Origin: an uncultured Eubacterium sp.
GTDB lineage: Bacteria; Bacillota; Clostridia; Lachnospirales; Lachnospiraceae
DNA: 64,000 bases
Direction of reading: 5' to 3'
NCBI GenBank assembly: GCA_910586445.1
Contig: CAJUHV010000004.1
Span: 1 to 64,000, forward strand
Position numbers and translations under genes: made by a program. How positions within the stretch are numbered: the first letter of the stretch is position 1; each line of letters begins with the position of its first letter. Below are positions 8,440 to 17,550 of this stretch, piece by piece. The notes beneath the pieces were generated by a model. It made no database searches. It was not told where the DNA came from and worked only from the letters and a program-made list of their open reading frames with translations.

Positions 8440-10437
8440 TCAATGTTTACTTTTGGATCTTTTATTTTTTAATCTGCCATTCCTTGGAGTATTATTTTTT
8501 GAGGCATGGCTTTTCAGTTTTTCATGACCTGTCCTGCGGCTGTTCCGGTGTTCCTGCTGCCGCTGTTTTTTTGCATGTCCGCCCTGCGTGTGCCTGCCTC
8601 CCTGCGGCTGTTTTTTCCAGGCACCCTGTGTTTTTACCGGATTTTTGCTGCGGATCAGGCATTTCTCGCTGTCCCCGATCAGATCGGTACGTCCTGCACT
8701 GACCAGAGCTTCATGGACTAAGTCATAGTTTTTCGGGTTGCGGTACTGGATCAGTGCCCGCTGCATTGCTTTTTCGTGCGGATTTGTCGCTGTATAAACC
8801 GGCTCCATTGTACGCGGATCAAGCCCTGTATAGTACATGCAGGTAGAGATCGTAGACGGTGTCGGATAAAAGTCCTGTACCTGCTGCGGCACATATCCCA
8901 TATCCCTTAAAAATTCAGCCAATGCGATGGCCTCTTTGAGTGTGGAGCCGGGATGCGAAGACATAAGGTACGGCACCAGATACTGCTCTTTGCAGAGCTT
9001 TTGGTTCATTTTTTCATATGCTTTTACAAATCTTTGATATACTTCTACAGAAGGCTTTCCTAGATATTTTAAAACAGCATTTGATATATGCTCTGGGGCG
9101 ATCTTCAGCTGTCCGCTGACATGATGCTCGCACAGTTCCTTTAAAAACCGCTGGTCCTTATCATAGATCAGGTAGTCGTAACGAAGGCCGGAACGTATAA
9201 ATACTTTTTTCACCCCATCTATACCGCGCAGCTTTTTAAGCAGCTCCAAATAATCACTGTGATCGATCTTTAGGTTCCTGCATGGTTTCGGAAACAGGCA
9301 CTGCCTGTCCGGGCAGGCACCCTTTGTCAGCTGCTTGTCACAGGCCGGCTGACGGAAATTGGCGGTAGGCCCTCCGACATCGTGGATATAGCCTTTAAAA
9401 TCCGGATCTCGGACAATCTGCTGTGCTTCTGTGAGAATGGACTCATGGCTGCGGCTCTGGATAATTCTTCCCTGATGAAACGTCAGCGCACAAAAACTGC
9501 ACCCTCCAAAGCAGCCGCGGCTGCTTGCAAGGCTGAACTTCACTTCCGTAATGGCCGGTACTCCGCCCAGCGCTTTATAAGACGGATGGTAAGTACGCAT
9601 ATAAGGCAGCGCATAGACATCATCCATTTCTAAGCGGCTCAGTGGTTTTGCAGCGGGATTTTGTACGACGTATCGTCCTCCTTTGTATGGTTCATATAAT
9701 TTTTTCCCATTAATAGGATCGGTATTACAGTACTGCAGATAAAAGCTTCTGGCATAAGCCGTTTTGTTTGTCTTAATCTCACCAAAGGGCGGCAGCTCTA
9801 TGCTGTCCCAGGCAGCAAGCTCCTTATCTTTTGTCTTGTATACCGTGCCGTCTACAAATGTAAGGTCTGATACGGCAATGCCTGCCGCCAAAGCATCGGC
9901 GATTTCTACGATGCTGCGCTCCCCCATGCCGTAACTGATCAGGTCTGCACCAGAATCCAGCAGAATAGAGCGCATGACCTGATTCGACCAGTAATCATAA
10001 TGGCCCAGCCTGCGCAGCGAAGCTTCTATGCCGCCGACAATAACCGCAGCCTGCGGATAGAGGCTGCGGATCAGACGGCTGTAAACGATCACAGCATAAT
10101 CAGGCCTTCTGCCCATCTCCCCGCCCGGTGTAAATGCGTCCATACTGCGTCGTTTTTTGGAAACGCTATAGTGGTTTACCATTGAATCCATATTTCCGGC
10201 AGAGACTAAAAACGCCAGCCGCGGCTCGCCTAAGATCGAAATGCTGGCCGCTTCCTGCCAGTCCGGCTGCGAAATAATGCCGACCGTATATCCATGGGCC
10301 TGTAAAATGCGGCTGATGATCGCATGCCCAAAGGATGGATGATCTACATAAGCATCACCAATGACATAGACAAAATCCAGCTGCGTGATTCCCTGTTCCT
10401 GCATATCTTTCTGACTAATCGGTAAAAATCCTGACAT
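8440..10437 (-). CDS. YgiQ-family radical SAM protein (UPF0313)
   Basis: At 665 aa this is a B12-independent-looking radical SAM protein of the YgiQ/UPF0313 family, whose biochemical role is not settled. The 4Fe-4S/SAM motif is SSRGCFGGCSFCALTF (C309, C313, C316), where the family has a CxxxCxxC. The N-terminal third (DAYVDHPSFGHAIISR, VGGIEASLRRLGHYDYWSN) is diagnostic of the family. The last 65 residues or so are a very basic, Q/H/K/R-rich tail that is likely disordered and may bind RNA. AGGAG lies 7 nt before the start. Confidence 0.93.
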   Translation of the reverse strand: MSGFLPISQKDMQEQGITQLDFVYVIGDAYVDHPSFGHAIISRILQAHGYTVGIISQPDWQEAASISILGEPRLAFLVSAGNMDSMVNHYSVSKKRRSMDAFTPGGEMGRRPDYAVIVYSRLIRSLYPQAAVIVGGIEASLRRLGHYDYWSNQVMRSILLDSGADLISYGMGERSIVEIADALAAGIAVSDLTFVDGTVYKTKDKELAAWDSIELPPFGEIKTNKTAYARSFYLQYCNTDPINGKKLYEPYKGGRYVVQNPAAKPLSRLEMDDVYALPYMRTYHPSYKALGGVPAITEVKFSLASSRGCFGGCSFCALTFHQGRIIQSRSHESILTEAQQIVRDPDFKGYIHDVGGPTANFRQPACDKQLTKGACPDRQCLFPKPCRNLKIDHSDYLELLKKLRGIDGVKKVFIRSGLRYDYLIYDKDQRFLKELCEHHVSGQLKIAPEHISNAVLKYLGKPSVEVYQRFVKAYEKMNQKLCKEQYLVPYLMSSHPGSTLKEAIALAEFLRDMGYVPQQVQDFYPTPSTISTCMYYTGLDPRTMEPVYTATNPHEKAMQRALIQYRNPKNYDLVHEALVSAGRTDLIGDSEKCLIRSKNPVKTQGAWKKQPQGGRHTQGGHAKKQRQQEHRNSRRTGHEKLKSHASKNNTPRNGRLKNKRSKSKH

Positions 10438-10530
10438 CTATATTCTCCTGTCTGCCGCCGGGACGGCTCCCTGTTATTTTTCCTGCGGGGCAGCAGGCGG
10501 ATACAGCCTGCTGCGGGTTAATTCATGACA

Positions 10531-10559
10531 ATAGAAAGCTCGCGCAGCGTGCTTTCTAT
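10531..10559. repeat. Hairpin with ATAGAAAGC arms
   Basis: A perfect 9-bp stem (ATAGAAAGC / GCTTTCTAT) with an 11-nt GC-rich loop starts 4 bp after the stop of the M23 peptidase gene. A close relative lies at 20847-20878 after the SASP gene. It may act as a terminator, but no T-run follows on the minus strand. A second palindrome (GCAGCAGGC / GCCTGCTGC) lies at about 10490-10515. Confidence 0.6.
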
Positions 10560-10562
10560 CGT

Positions 10563-11420
10563 TTATTTATGCTTAAATATATACCGCAGTTTGTTCTGCT
10601 CTAGAATTTTCAGCAGGTAATAAGGATTATAGCTGATCTCATCCCCATTTTCATAGTCCAAATATATTCCAAAATGAAGATGTACCGGGAAATTTCCGGT
10701 CGTTCCCTCTACTTCACTGTATCCGGTGTCACCCATATATCCGAGCAGCTGTCCGGCTGTAACCTCTGTCCCCTCTGTAATGCCTTCTTCGTATTCTGCA
10801 AGATGTGCATAATAATAATAGACGCCGTTCGGGCTGCGGATTCCAATGCGGTAGCCGCCTTTTGGCAGCCACCCGATTTTTTCTACGACTCCGTCGCTGG
10901 TACTGATAATGGGATAATAGCCGCGCTGCTGTATGCCCGCCATCAGGTCGCAGCCCTCGTGCCCGCGTACACCGCCATAAGTACGCTCACTCTGCCAGCT
11001 GTTCTCATAGGATACGACCGCACCATCATCATTTATAGCTTCCGGCACCGGAAAATAAACGGCATCCGCGAGCAGCTTTTCCACGATTTCCATATACTGC
11101 GCATACCGATGCGGCTCGGCTTCTTGTTCACGGCCGCACCACTGCTTTAGGTCATCCTGATCTATGGACTGGCAGAACAAATATGCCAGCAGTGACTCCT
11201 GCTTTTCGGCTTCTGTCTGCTTTTTGCGGCTTGTAATTTCTTCATAAGCCTCCTGCGGCAGCATAAAGGCACGCAGTATCTCAAAAGATTCTGCCTCTTT
11301 GCCAAGCTGCGATTTTTCCCTGAAACGTCCGCGGCTGCTTTGTATGCTGTGCACCATGCTTAAATCCAGGCTTGCAATGATAAACAGCAGGATGATACAA
11401 AAGATACGTTTTTGATTCAT
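10563..11420 (-). CDS. M23-family (LytM-type) peptidase, membrane-anchored
   Basis: This protein of 285 aa has one N-terminal hydrophobic segment (residues about 5-20, IFCIILLFIIASLDL). A central alpha-helical region follows, then a C-terminal peptidase M23 domain with HEGCDLMAG and the zinc ligands in VHLHFGIY. Such domains cut peptidoglycan cross-bridges or serve as scaffolds, as SpoIIQ does. The HxxxD and HxH motifs both look intact, so I expect activity. The start at 11420 follows GGGAGGAAAC; a longer reading frame upstream overlaps the divergent gene and is unlikely. A link to sporulation is possible but unproven. Confidence 0.85.
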   Translation of the reverse strand: MNQKRIFCIILLFIIASLDLSMVHSIQSSRGRFREKSQLGKEAESFEILRAFMLPQEAYEEITSRKKQTEAEKQESLLAYLFCQSIDQDDLKQWCGREQEAEPHRYAQYMEIVEKLLADAVYFPVPEAINDDGAVVSYENSWQSERTYGGVRGHEGCDLMAGIQQRGYYPIISTSDGVVEKIGWLPKGGYRIGIRSPNGVYYYYAHLAEYEEGITEGTEVTAGQLLGYMGDTGYSEVEGTTGNFPVHLHFGIYLDYENGDEISYNPYYLLKILEQNKLRYIFKHK

Positions 11421-11469
11421 GTTTCCTCCCAAACAAGCGTATACTATTAAAAAATATATACGTGCTGCC

Positions 11470-12381
11470 ATGAAAAAAAGGTTATCTATATTTATTATCA
11501 TGCTGTTTATACTATTCATATTAATTTATCCGGGTGACTGCGTAGCAGCAGCTGCAAACGGATTGATTTTATGGTATGAAAACATCCTGCCTGCGCTGCT
11601 GCCGTTTACAATTTTTTCAAATATTTTAATCAGGTCCGGATACCTGGATGATATGATCCGTGCAGCCGGCCCTCTGCTCGACCGGATTTTTTTCCATCAT
11701 CCGCACGCGGCTTACCCGATTATATCCGGTTTCTTATTTGGCTTTCCAATCGGCAGCAAGACTACCGCAGACCTGCTGCGTGAAGGCAGGCTGAGCCTGC
11801 AGGAGGCAAATATTTTATGTGCCATGTGCAACAATATCAGCCCGGTATTTGTCAGCAGCTATCTTTTGATGTCATCGCTGGGCATTTATAACAAAACGTG
11901 GATTACATATGCGATTTTATATCTGCCGCCCCTTTTCACCGGACTATTTCTGCTCAGCAGGCAGAAAGCACGTTCCAGCAAAAAAAATTCGACATCTAGA
12001 TCCAATTTAAATTTTCAAATCATTGATGCCGGAATTATGAACGGATTTGAGACATTATTAAAGCTGGGCGGCTATATTATGCTCTTTTCGCTGATGACGC
12101 AGATGTGCATACGTGCTGCCGGAAAACATGAGCTGGCGCTGATGTGCATGACAGGTTTTACGGAAATTACAAACGGAATAAATGTTATTGCACAAAGCTT
12201 TTCTTATCCGCTGTCCGTCAAATATCCGATGATCATCGGCTTCACTGCCTTCGGCGGATTGAGCGGATTTGCACAGACGGCTTCGATGGTAAAAGAAACC
12301 GGCATTTCTATGCGGTTTTATCTAGGATTTCGTATCATACAGGCGCTGATCAGCACGCTGCTGGCTGCTGTACTTATTTAA
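11470..12381 (+). CDS. YlbJ-like sporulation integral membrane protein
   Basis: This 303-aa multi-pass membrane protein with nucleoside-recognition (Gate) type features, for example FGFPIGSKTTADLLREG and FGGLSGFAQTASMV, is most like YlbJ. YlbJ is required for normal spore cortex or coat formation in Bacillus. Synteny supports the call: coaD and rsmD, the Bacillus neighbours of ylbJ, follow. It is shorter than Bacillus YlbJ (about 400 aa). It is the only plus-strand gene in this block, with TATACT (about 11441-11446) about 25 nt before the ATG and no strong ribosome site. Confidence 0.75.
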   Translation: MKKRLSIFIIMLFILFILIYPGDCVAAAANGLILWYENILPALLPFTIFSNILIRSGYLDDMIRAAGPLLDRIFFHHPHAAYPIISGFLFGFPIGSKTTADLLREGRLSLQEANILCAMCNNISPVFVSSYLLMSSLGIYNKTWITYAILYLPPLFTGLFLLSRQKARSSKKNSTSRSNLNFQIIDAGIMNGFETLLKLGGYIMLFSLMTQMCIRAAGKHELALMCMTGFTEITNGINVIAQSFSYPLSVKYPMIIGFTAFGGLSGFAQTASMVKETGISMRFYLGFRIIQALISTLLAAVLI

Positions 12382-12472
12382 TACCATATGATCTATAGCA
12401 ATACGATAGGTATTGTATGGATACTGCATAATCCCCTGATTCTGTATTTATATTACTACAGTTTTATTATAA

Positions 12473-13096
12473 TTACTGTACCGGACCATCCGAAACCGGT
12501 GCATTTTCGGCAGAATCCGGTGCGGCTTCTTCCATAGCTGCGTTCTCACCATAGCTTTCGGCAGGAGCCAGCTCGGCCCGGTTCGCGGTGACAACATCTA
12601 GTGTTTTCTGCATAGAGGTGCTCAGCTGCGCAAAGTTTGTTTTAAATATATTTTGTGATCCTGCCAGAAGATCTTCGATCGCTTTCAGCATACGGTCTGC
12701 ATAGGCGATTGCCCCCATACGGATCTCGTTAGCGTCATTTGTCGCCTCATCCATAATTTCCTGCGCCTGCTTCTGTGCCAGCGACACAACTTGGTCGGCC
12801 TGCGCATACGCCTGCTGCATGATCAGATGCTCACTGACAAGCTCATCTTTCTGGATCTGTGCCTGAGAAATAATCGTATCTGCTTTTGACTGTGCATCGG
12901 CCAGAATGGCTTCTTTATTGCTGATGATTTTCTGGTAGCGCTTTACCTCCTCCGGCGTCTTCTGGCGCAGGTCGGCAATCAGCTCTTGAATCTCATCTTT
13001 ATTTACAATTATTTTTGTGCTGGAAAGCGGCTGGAACTTACATCCTTCGATATAGTCTTCGATTTCTTCTATAATCTGGTCTATATTACTGCTCAT
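12473..13096 (-). CDS. Coiled-coil protein of unknown function (ATPase subunit H/B-like)
   Basis: This 207-aa protein is soluble and largely coiled-coil. Residues about 55-150 are long helices rich in A, Q, K and E (KADTIISQAQIQKDELVSEH), and the C-terminal 40 residues are acidic and low in complexity. Relatives in Lachnospiraceae are annotated loosely as 'ATPase' or V-ATPase subunit H-like because of the coiled coil; DivIVA/SepF-like roles have been guessed. I do not assign a function. The ATG at 13096 is preceded by AAGGAG with 8-nt spacing. It follows coaD after a 130-bp AT-rich gap. Confidence 0.7.
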   Translation of the reverse strand: MSSNIDQIIEEIEDYIEGCKFQPLSSTKIIVNKDEIQELIADLRQKTPEEVKRYQKIISNKEAILADAQSKADTIISQAQIQKDELVSEHLIMQQAYAQADQVVSLAQKQAQEIMDEATNDANEIRMGAIAYADRMLKAIEDLLAGSQNIFKTNFAQLSTSMQKTLDVVTANRAELAPAESYGENAAMEEAAPDSAENAPVSDGPVQ

Positions 13097-13226
13097 GCAT
13101 ACCACTCCTTAATTCTATATATTAAATATTTATCATTTATATGAATTTAATTATCTCATTTATTTAATCATTATATAACTTTTCTGTATGATTTTCGGTC
13201 TGTATATATAATGTTTTTCTGTATAG

Positions 13227-13706
13227 TCATTTGCGATATTTTGCATAAATACGCTCAATCACAGGCTCCGGCACAAAATGTGAAATATCGCCTCCATGAG
13301 AAGCAAACTCCTTTACAATCGTAGAACTGATATATGCATACTCCAGGCGTGTCGTCAAAAATATAGTCTCAATATCGTTATATACTTCATGGTTTGTCTG
13401 TGCAATCTGAAGCTCATACTCAAAATCAGTAACCGCGCGAAGTCCCCGGACAACAATCGTGGCATGTATGCTTTTTGCAAAATCTACTAAAAGTCCGTCA
13501 AAGGAATCGATCGTTACATTTGGCAGGCTGCTTGTAAGCTCTTTTAACATACTAACACGTTCATCAACCAAAAACAATGAATTTTTTGCACTGTTGTTCA
13601 ATACTCCGACTACAAGCTCGTCCACCAGCTTTGCCGAACGCTCTATTACATCGATATGCCCTTTTGTCACCGGATCAAAACTACCGGGATAAATCGCTCT
13701 TTTCAT
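13227..13706 (-). CDS. coaD: Phosphopantetheine adenylyltransferase
   Basis: It transfers AMP from ATP to 4'-phosphopantetheine, giving dephospho-CoA, the fourth step of CoA synthesis. At 159 aa it has the usual length. The nucleotidyltransferase signature is PGSFDPVTKGHIDVIERS (the family's T/H-x-G-H), followed later by VVRGLRAVTDFEYELQIAQTN and SSTIVKEFASHGGDIS. It directly follows rsmD, the same order as in Bacillus (rsmD-coaD-ylbJ). Confidence 0.97.
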   Translation of the reverse strand: MKRAIYPGSFDPVTKGHIDVIERSAKLVDELVVGVLNNSAKNSLFLVDERVSMLKELTSSLPNVTIDSFDGLLVDFAKSIHATIVVRGLRAVTDFEYELQIAQTNHEVYNDIETIFLTTRLEYAYISSTIVKEFASHGGDISHFVPEPVIERIYAKYRK

Positions 13707-13707
13707 A

Positions 13708-14262
13708 TCAGACCTCTTTTGTCATAAATACATGCTTATTTGTTTTATATCTTTTTTCTCTTATTATTTGAAATCCCAGCTCGTCTGCATAGGAAAAATC
13801 AGTGTAAAGCGCCGCTTCGATTATGATCCATGCATCTTCCTTTAATAAGCCCGAGCCCGCCAGATATTCTAATACCTCTTTTTCATATGCACTTTTATAC
13901 GGAGGGTCCATAAAAATATAATCAAAAGTATATTTTCCTTCTAAAAACCGGAGTGCGCTGACGGCCTCCATGGTCAGCAGTTTTGATTGATCCTCAAAAT
14001 GAGTGGACTGAATATTTTCATTTATGCAGGAGCATACTTTTTTGTTATTATCGACAAATACCGCAAAATCCGCTCCCCTGCTTAATGCTTCTAATCCGAT
14101 CTGGCCGCTGCCGGCAAATAAATCCAAAAAGCAGGTGCCCGTAATGCCCGTCTGAAGTATATTAAATAAAGTTTCTTTTATGCGGTCTGTCGTAGGGCGT
14201 GTCTGCAGCCCGTCTACAGATTTAAGCAGCAGCCTTCTGGCTGTGCCGGCTATTATTCTCAT
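13708..14262 (-). CDS. rsmD: 16S rRNA (guanine(966)-N(2))-methyltransferase
   Basis: This is an AdoMet-dependent methyltransferase acting on G966 of 16S rRNA. It starts MRIIAGTARR, a classic RsmD N-terminus, and has the SAM-binding FLDLFAGSGQIGLEALSRGA and the catalytic DPPY (FMDPPYKSAYEKEVL). The start at 14262 is preferred to one four codons upstream because GGAG is spaced 6 nt from it and because of family alignment. Confidence 0.94.
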   Translation of the reverse strand: MRIIAGTARRLLLKSVDGLQTRPTTDRIKETLFNILQTGITGTCFLDLFAGSGQIGLEALSRGADFAVFVDNNKKVCSCINENIQSTHFEDQSKLLTMEAVSALRFLEGKYTFDYIFMDPPYKSAYEKEVLEYLAGSGLLKEDAWIIIEAALYTDFSYADELGFQIIREKRYKTNKHVFMTKEV

Positions 14263-14423
14263 AACTGTCTCCATTCTAAACCTGACAGATTCCTGACAGC
14301 GTCTATTTAAATTTTATCTATCCGATTCACTCTATTTACATCTGGTCCTGACAGAAATCTGACATATCATATTGGCTGCATACCTGTCCAGGTCTGATCT
14401 CAGCGTCTGTTTTCAGCCTGCAT

Positions 14424-14924
14424 TCAGCAGACTCCTAACAGCATCTGTTCTAACAATAACAGTGCTGATTCTACTGCCATACTGCGTACCTGTGCACGTT
14501 CACCGGCATACATATGGCGTTCAACTGTCGTTACACCGTTTACATGGCATCCGATGTATACCAGTCCTGCCGGTTTTTTTTGTGTTCCGCCGTCCGGCCC
14601 GGCAATGCCTGTTGTTGCCAGCGCAGCCTGTGCGCCTGCCGCCTCTGCCGCACCTAAAACCATTTCCTGTGCCGTCTGCTCACTGACAGCGCCGTATGTT
14701 TCCAGCGTTTCATGCGATACATGAAGCAGCTTTTCTTTTGCTTCATTCGAATATGTGATATATCCTTCCTTATATACCTCTGAAATGCCTGCCGCATTAA
14801 TGAGCCTGCCTGCAAGCAATCCGCCTGTACAAGACTCTGTTGTTGTAACTGTAAACCCACGCTGCCTCAAAAGTGCAGCAATACGTTCTTCCAGTGAATG
14901 TTCTTTTTCATATTCAGTATGCAT
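14424..14924 (-). CDS. CinA C-terminal domain / nicotinamide-nucleotide amidohydrolase
   Basis: This single-domain protein of 166 aa belongs to the PncC/CinA-C family, which removes the amide of nicotinamide mononucleotide in NAD recycling. The family signature is TTTESCTGGLLAGRLINAAG followed by TTGIAGPDGGTQKKPAGLVYIG. The N-terminal MoCF-like domain of full CinA is absent, so it is the stand-alone form. GGAGG lies 6 nt before the ATG at 14924. It follows pgsA in the same order as in many Firmicutes (rimO-pgsA-cinA). The spacer 14275-14423 holds degenerate CTGACAG words. Confidence 0.9.
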   Translation of the reverse strand: MHTEYEKEHSLEERIAALLRQRGFTVTTTESCTGGLLAGRLINAAGISEVYKEGYITYSNEAKEKLLHVSHETLETYGAVSEQTAQEMVLGAAEAAGAQAALATTGIAGPDGGTQKKPAGLVYIGCHVNGVTTVERHMYAGERAQVRSMAVESALLLLEQMLLGVC

Positions 14925-14955
14925 TTTAAAACCTCCGTCCACAAATAAGCAGCAG

Positions 14956-15498
14956 CTAATTTTGTTCTTTAATCACGTCTTTATTTTTATATAAATAATC
15001 AACCAACGATATAACTGTAAGTGCCAGTGCGATATAAGTCAGCGCTGTCCCAAGCATACGAAACAGATCGTTTTGAATATCCAGGATCAGCACAATAATC
15101 ATTAAAATCTGAAATGTTGTTTTAAATTTTCCCCAATAGCTCGCAGCTATTACGATCTGATGCTCTGCTGCGATCAGGCGGAAACCGCTGATAATAAATT
15201 CTCTTGCAATAATAATAATTGCAATCCATGCGGACAGCTGCTTTGTTTCAACCAGACAGACCAGTGCAGAACATACTAACAGCTTATCTGCAAGGGGGTC
15301 CATAAATTTCCCAAAATTTGTCACCAGATTATATTTACGTGCGATCCTGCCGTCCAAAAAATCTGTCAGGCTTGCAATAATAAAGATCGCCGCTGCAGTA
15401 TACTTTCCATTGTCCGGAAAATATGGAACCAACAGAAAAAAGACAAAAAATGGGATTAAAATCACACGAAACATTGTCAGTTTATTCGGCAGATTCAT
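14956..15498 (-). CDS. pgsA: CDP-diacylglycerol-glycerol-3-phosphate 3-phosphatidyltransferase
   Basis: It makes phosphatidylglycerol phosphate from CDP-diacylglycerol and glycerol-3-phosphate. It is a 180-aa membrane protein with four or more hydrophobic segments and the CDP-alcohol phosphotransferase motif spread over TDFLDGRIARKYNLVTNFGKFMDPLADK (the D, DG, AR, G, D and D pattern). It starts MNLPNKLTMFRV, as usual for the family. AAGGAGG precedes it, and its ATG overlaps the rimO stop by 4 bp. Confidence 0.95.
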   Translation of the reverse strand: MNLPNKLTMFRVILIPFFVFFLLVPYFPDNGKYTAAAIFIIASLTDFLDGRIARKYNLVTNFGKFMDPLADKLLVCSALVCLVETKQLSAWIAIIIIAREFIISGFRLIAAEHQIVIAASYWGKFKTTFQILMIIVLILDIQNDLFRMLGTALTYIALALTVISLVDYLYKNKDVIKEQN

Positions 15499-16832
15499 AA
15501 ATTACCTCCTTCCACCTCTGCTGTCAGGTCATAGTCCATGGAGCCGGTTATTTTTACCTTTACAAAATCTCCCGACATAAATTCGGCTTCTCCAGCCGAT
15601 ATAAATACATAACCGTCTATATCCGGTGCATCACGGTAAGACCTCGCGGCATAGACACGCTCATCCGGCAGCCAGCCTTCCACAAATGCCCAGATTGTCT
15701 GTCCTGTCATCTCCTGTGTCTTATCAAAGATTATTTCCTGCTCTAACTCCATGACTTCTTCCTGCCAGTTAAGCTTTGTATCTTCATCAACCTGGTCTGG
15801 AAATTCCGCTGCCGGCGTGCCTTCCTCTGGTGAATAGGTAAATGCGCCTAACCGGTCAAATTCCATTTCATTGATAAACCGCATCAGTGATTCATGCTGT
15901 GCCTCTGTTTCGCCGGGAAAACCGCAGATCACGGTCGTACGCAGGCAGATATCCGGGATTTCCCTGCGCAGTTTTGAGACGATATCCTTTAAATCCTGCT
16001 GGCTGGTACGGCGTCCCATACGGCGCAGTATCTGATCGTCTGCATGCTGTATCGGAATATCCAGATAATGGCAGACCTTTTCATTGCGCCTGATGGCAGC
16101 AATCAGAGCATCATCAATTTCTTCGGGATAGCAGTATAGTATGCGTATCCAGTATAAGCCTGCAATTTTATTCAGCTCGTCCAATAGACGGTCTAAGGAT
16201 TTCCTGCCATACAAATCAACACCATACAAAGTTGTTTCCTGTGCCACCAGAATCAGTTCTTTTACGCCTGCTGCCGCAAGCTGTGCTGCCTGTGAAAGCA
16301 GCTCCTCCATCGGCACGCTTCTGTATGCGCCCCGGATCGCTGGTATAATGCAGTAGGTACAGTGCTTGCTGCAGCCTTCTGCTATTTTTAAATATGCGAA
16401 ATGTCCCCCGGTTGTAATTGAGCGCCTGCTTTTTACGCTGGGAAGTCCTTCTAATGTATGAAAATTTTCATACTTGCTGCCGTCTAATACAGTATGCAGA
16501 GCATGAGCGATATCATCATAAGAATTTGTGCCTAATACCGCATCTACTTCTGGAATTTCTTCGCGGATTTCCTTCTGGTAACGCTGCGCGAGGCATCCTG
16601 TAACAAGCAGTGCCCTGCAGATGCCGTTCTTTTTATATTCTGCCATTTCCAGTATTGTATTTACGCTCTCTTCTTTTGCATCATTGATAAAACAGCACGT
16701 ATTTACAATAATAATATCTGCTGCTGATTCATCGTCTGTCATTGTGATCCCTTCTTCCAGCAGCGTACCGATCATAAATTCAGAATCTACCAGATTTTTA
16801 TCACATCCCAGTGATACAAAAAATAATTTCAT
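15495..16832 (-). CDS. rimO: Ribosomal protein uS12 methylthiotransferase
   Basis: This radical SAM methylthiotransferase modifies an Asp of ribosomal protein S12. It has the N-terminal UPF0004 domain (SLGCDKNLVDSE, NTCCFINDAKEES, and a third Cys in GCLAQRY), the radical SAM triad GCSKHCTYC, and a C-terminal TRAM domain. At 445 aa it is RimO rather than MiaB; the window's other such enzyme, at 41407, is MiaB. A strong terminator for rpoZ lies just upstream, so rimO may depend on read-through or on its own weak promoter. Confidence 0.95.
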   Translation of the reverse strand: MKLFFVSLGCDKNLVDSEFMIGTLLEEGITMTDDESAADIIIVNTCCFINDAKEESVNTILEMAEYKKNGICRALLVTGCLAQRYQKEIREEIPEVDAVLGTNSYDDIAHALHTVLDGSKYENFHTLEGLPSVKSRRSITTGGHFAYLKIAEGCSKHCTYCIIPAIRGAYRSVPMEELLSQAAQLAAAGVKELILVAQETTLYGVDLYGRKSLDRLLDELNKIAGLYWIRILYCYPEEIDDALIAAIRRNEKVCHYLDIPIQHADDQILRRMGRRTSQQDLKDIVSKLRREIPDICLRTTVICGFPGETEAQHESLMRFINEMEFDRLGAFTYSPEEGTPAAEFPDQVDEDTKLNWQEEVMELEQEIIFDKTQEMTGQTIWAFVEGWLPDERVYAARSYRDAPDIDGYVFISAGEAEFMSGDFVKVKITGSMDYDLTAEVEGGNL

Positions 16833-16852
16833 CGTTTTGTTTCCCCTTTGTT

Positions 16853-16878
16853 AAAAAAGGTTGTGCGATAGCACAACC
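16853..16878 (-). terminator. Rho-independent terminator after rpoZ
   Basis: On the minus strand GGTTGTGC-TATC-GCACAACC forms a perfect 8-bp stem followed directly by six T. It lies just 3' of the rpoZ stop and about 20 bp before the rimO start. Confidence 0.92.
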
Positions 16879-16883
16879 TCTGC

Positions 16884-17159
16884 TCAGATTTCTGAATGCT
16901 CCTGCGTAATTTCGGCGTCTGGATCGTCATCGCCGACAATTTTTACCTTACCCTCGTACAGTTCCTGAACAGCTACTGATAACGGCTTTTTCCCTGCTGC
17001 TTTTGGCACCATAGCCTCATAACCGCCGATAATCTGCCTTGCGCGTTTTGCAGTAGCAATTACGATCGAATAACGGCTGTTTACGACTGGTTCTTCTCCA
17101 ATCTCTGTCTGGTCGCTGTTAACAACCTGCATTAATTCTACATAAGATGGATGTATCAT
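16884..17159 (-). CDS. rpoZ: RNA polymerase omega subunit
   Basis: This small 91-aa subunit helps RNA polymerase assembly. The family hallmark is SRYSIVIATAKRARQI, near residues 27-42. The start at 17159 (MIHPSYVELM) follows AAGGAG. The C-terminal 25 residues are acidic. It lies 78 bp after remA; gmk, which normally sits between remA and rpoZ in Firmicutes, is not there. Confidence 0.93.
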   Translation of the reverse strand: MIHPSYVELMQVVNSDQTEIGEEPVVNSRYSIVIATAKRARQIIGGYEAMVPKAAGKKPLSVAVQELYEGKVKIVGDDDPDAEITQEHSEI

Positions 17160-17237
17160 ATATGATTGTCTCCTTTCAAAACCGCAATATATCAAAAACT
17201 TTTATTATAACAATAGAATCAATTCTTTTATAAACCA

Positions 17238-17498
17238 TTAATTCAGGTCTTCCTCCCGGTCGTCTATGCCGAACCTGCCTGCCAGCGTATCCGGCTGCAG
17301 TGCCGAGATTATGACCATATTGTTTATTGTAAAAATCACGCCTCTTGTACGACGCCCCTGTGTCGCATCGATCAGGCGGTTCTCTTCTTTTGCCCGCTGG
17401 ATCTGCCTTTTGGCCGGCGCTGAATCCGGTGTTATAATACAGAGGATCTTATCCGTATTGACGACATTTCCAAACCCGATATTCATTAACTTTGACAC
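17238..17498 (-). CDS. remA: RemA-family extracellular matrix regulator (DUF370)
   Basis: This small 86-aa DNA-binding regulator is known in Bacillus to activate biofilm matrix genes. The N-terminus SKLMNIGFGNVVNTDKILCI and the block ATQGRRTRGVIF are diagnostic. The start is the GTG at 17498, behind AGGAAAC; an ATG four codons further in is also possible. The conserved pairing with yicC upstream supports the call. Confidence 0.93.
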   Translation of the reverse strand: MSKLMNIGFGNVVNTDKILCIITPDSAPAKRQIQRAKEENRLIDATQGRRTRGVIFTINNMVIISALQPDTLAGRFGIDDREEDLN

Positions 17499-17550
17499 GA
17501 TGCTGTTTCCTGTTCCGCATTTTATTTTATTTAATCAGACTTGTATTACG

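Noticed and set aside
11419..11519. Longer starts for the M23 and YlbJ-like genes
   Set aside because: Both extensions overlap each other in the divergent promoter region and lack ribosome sites or family similarity.
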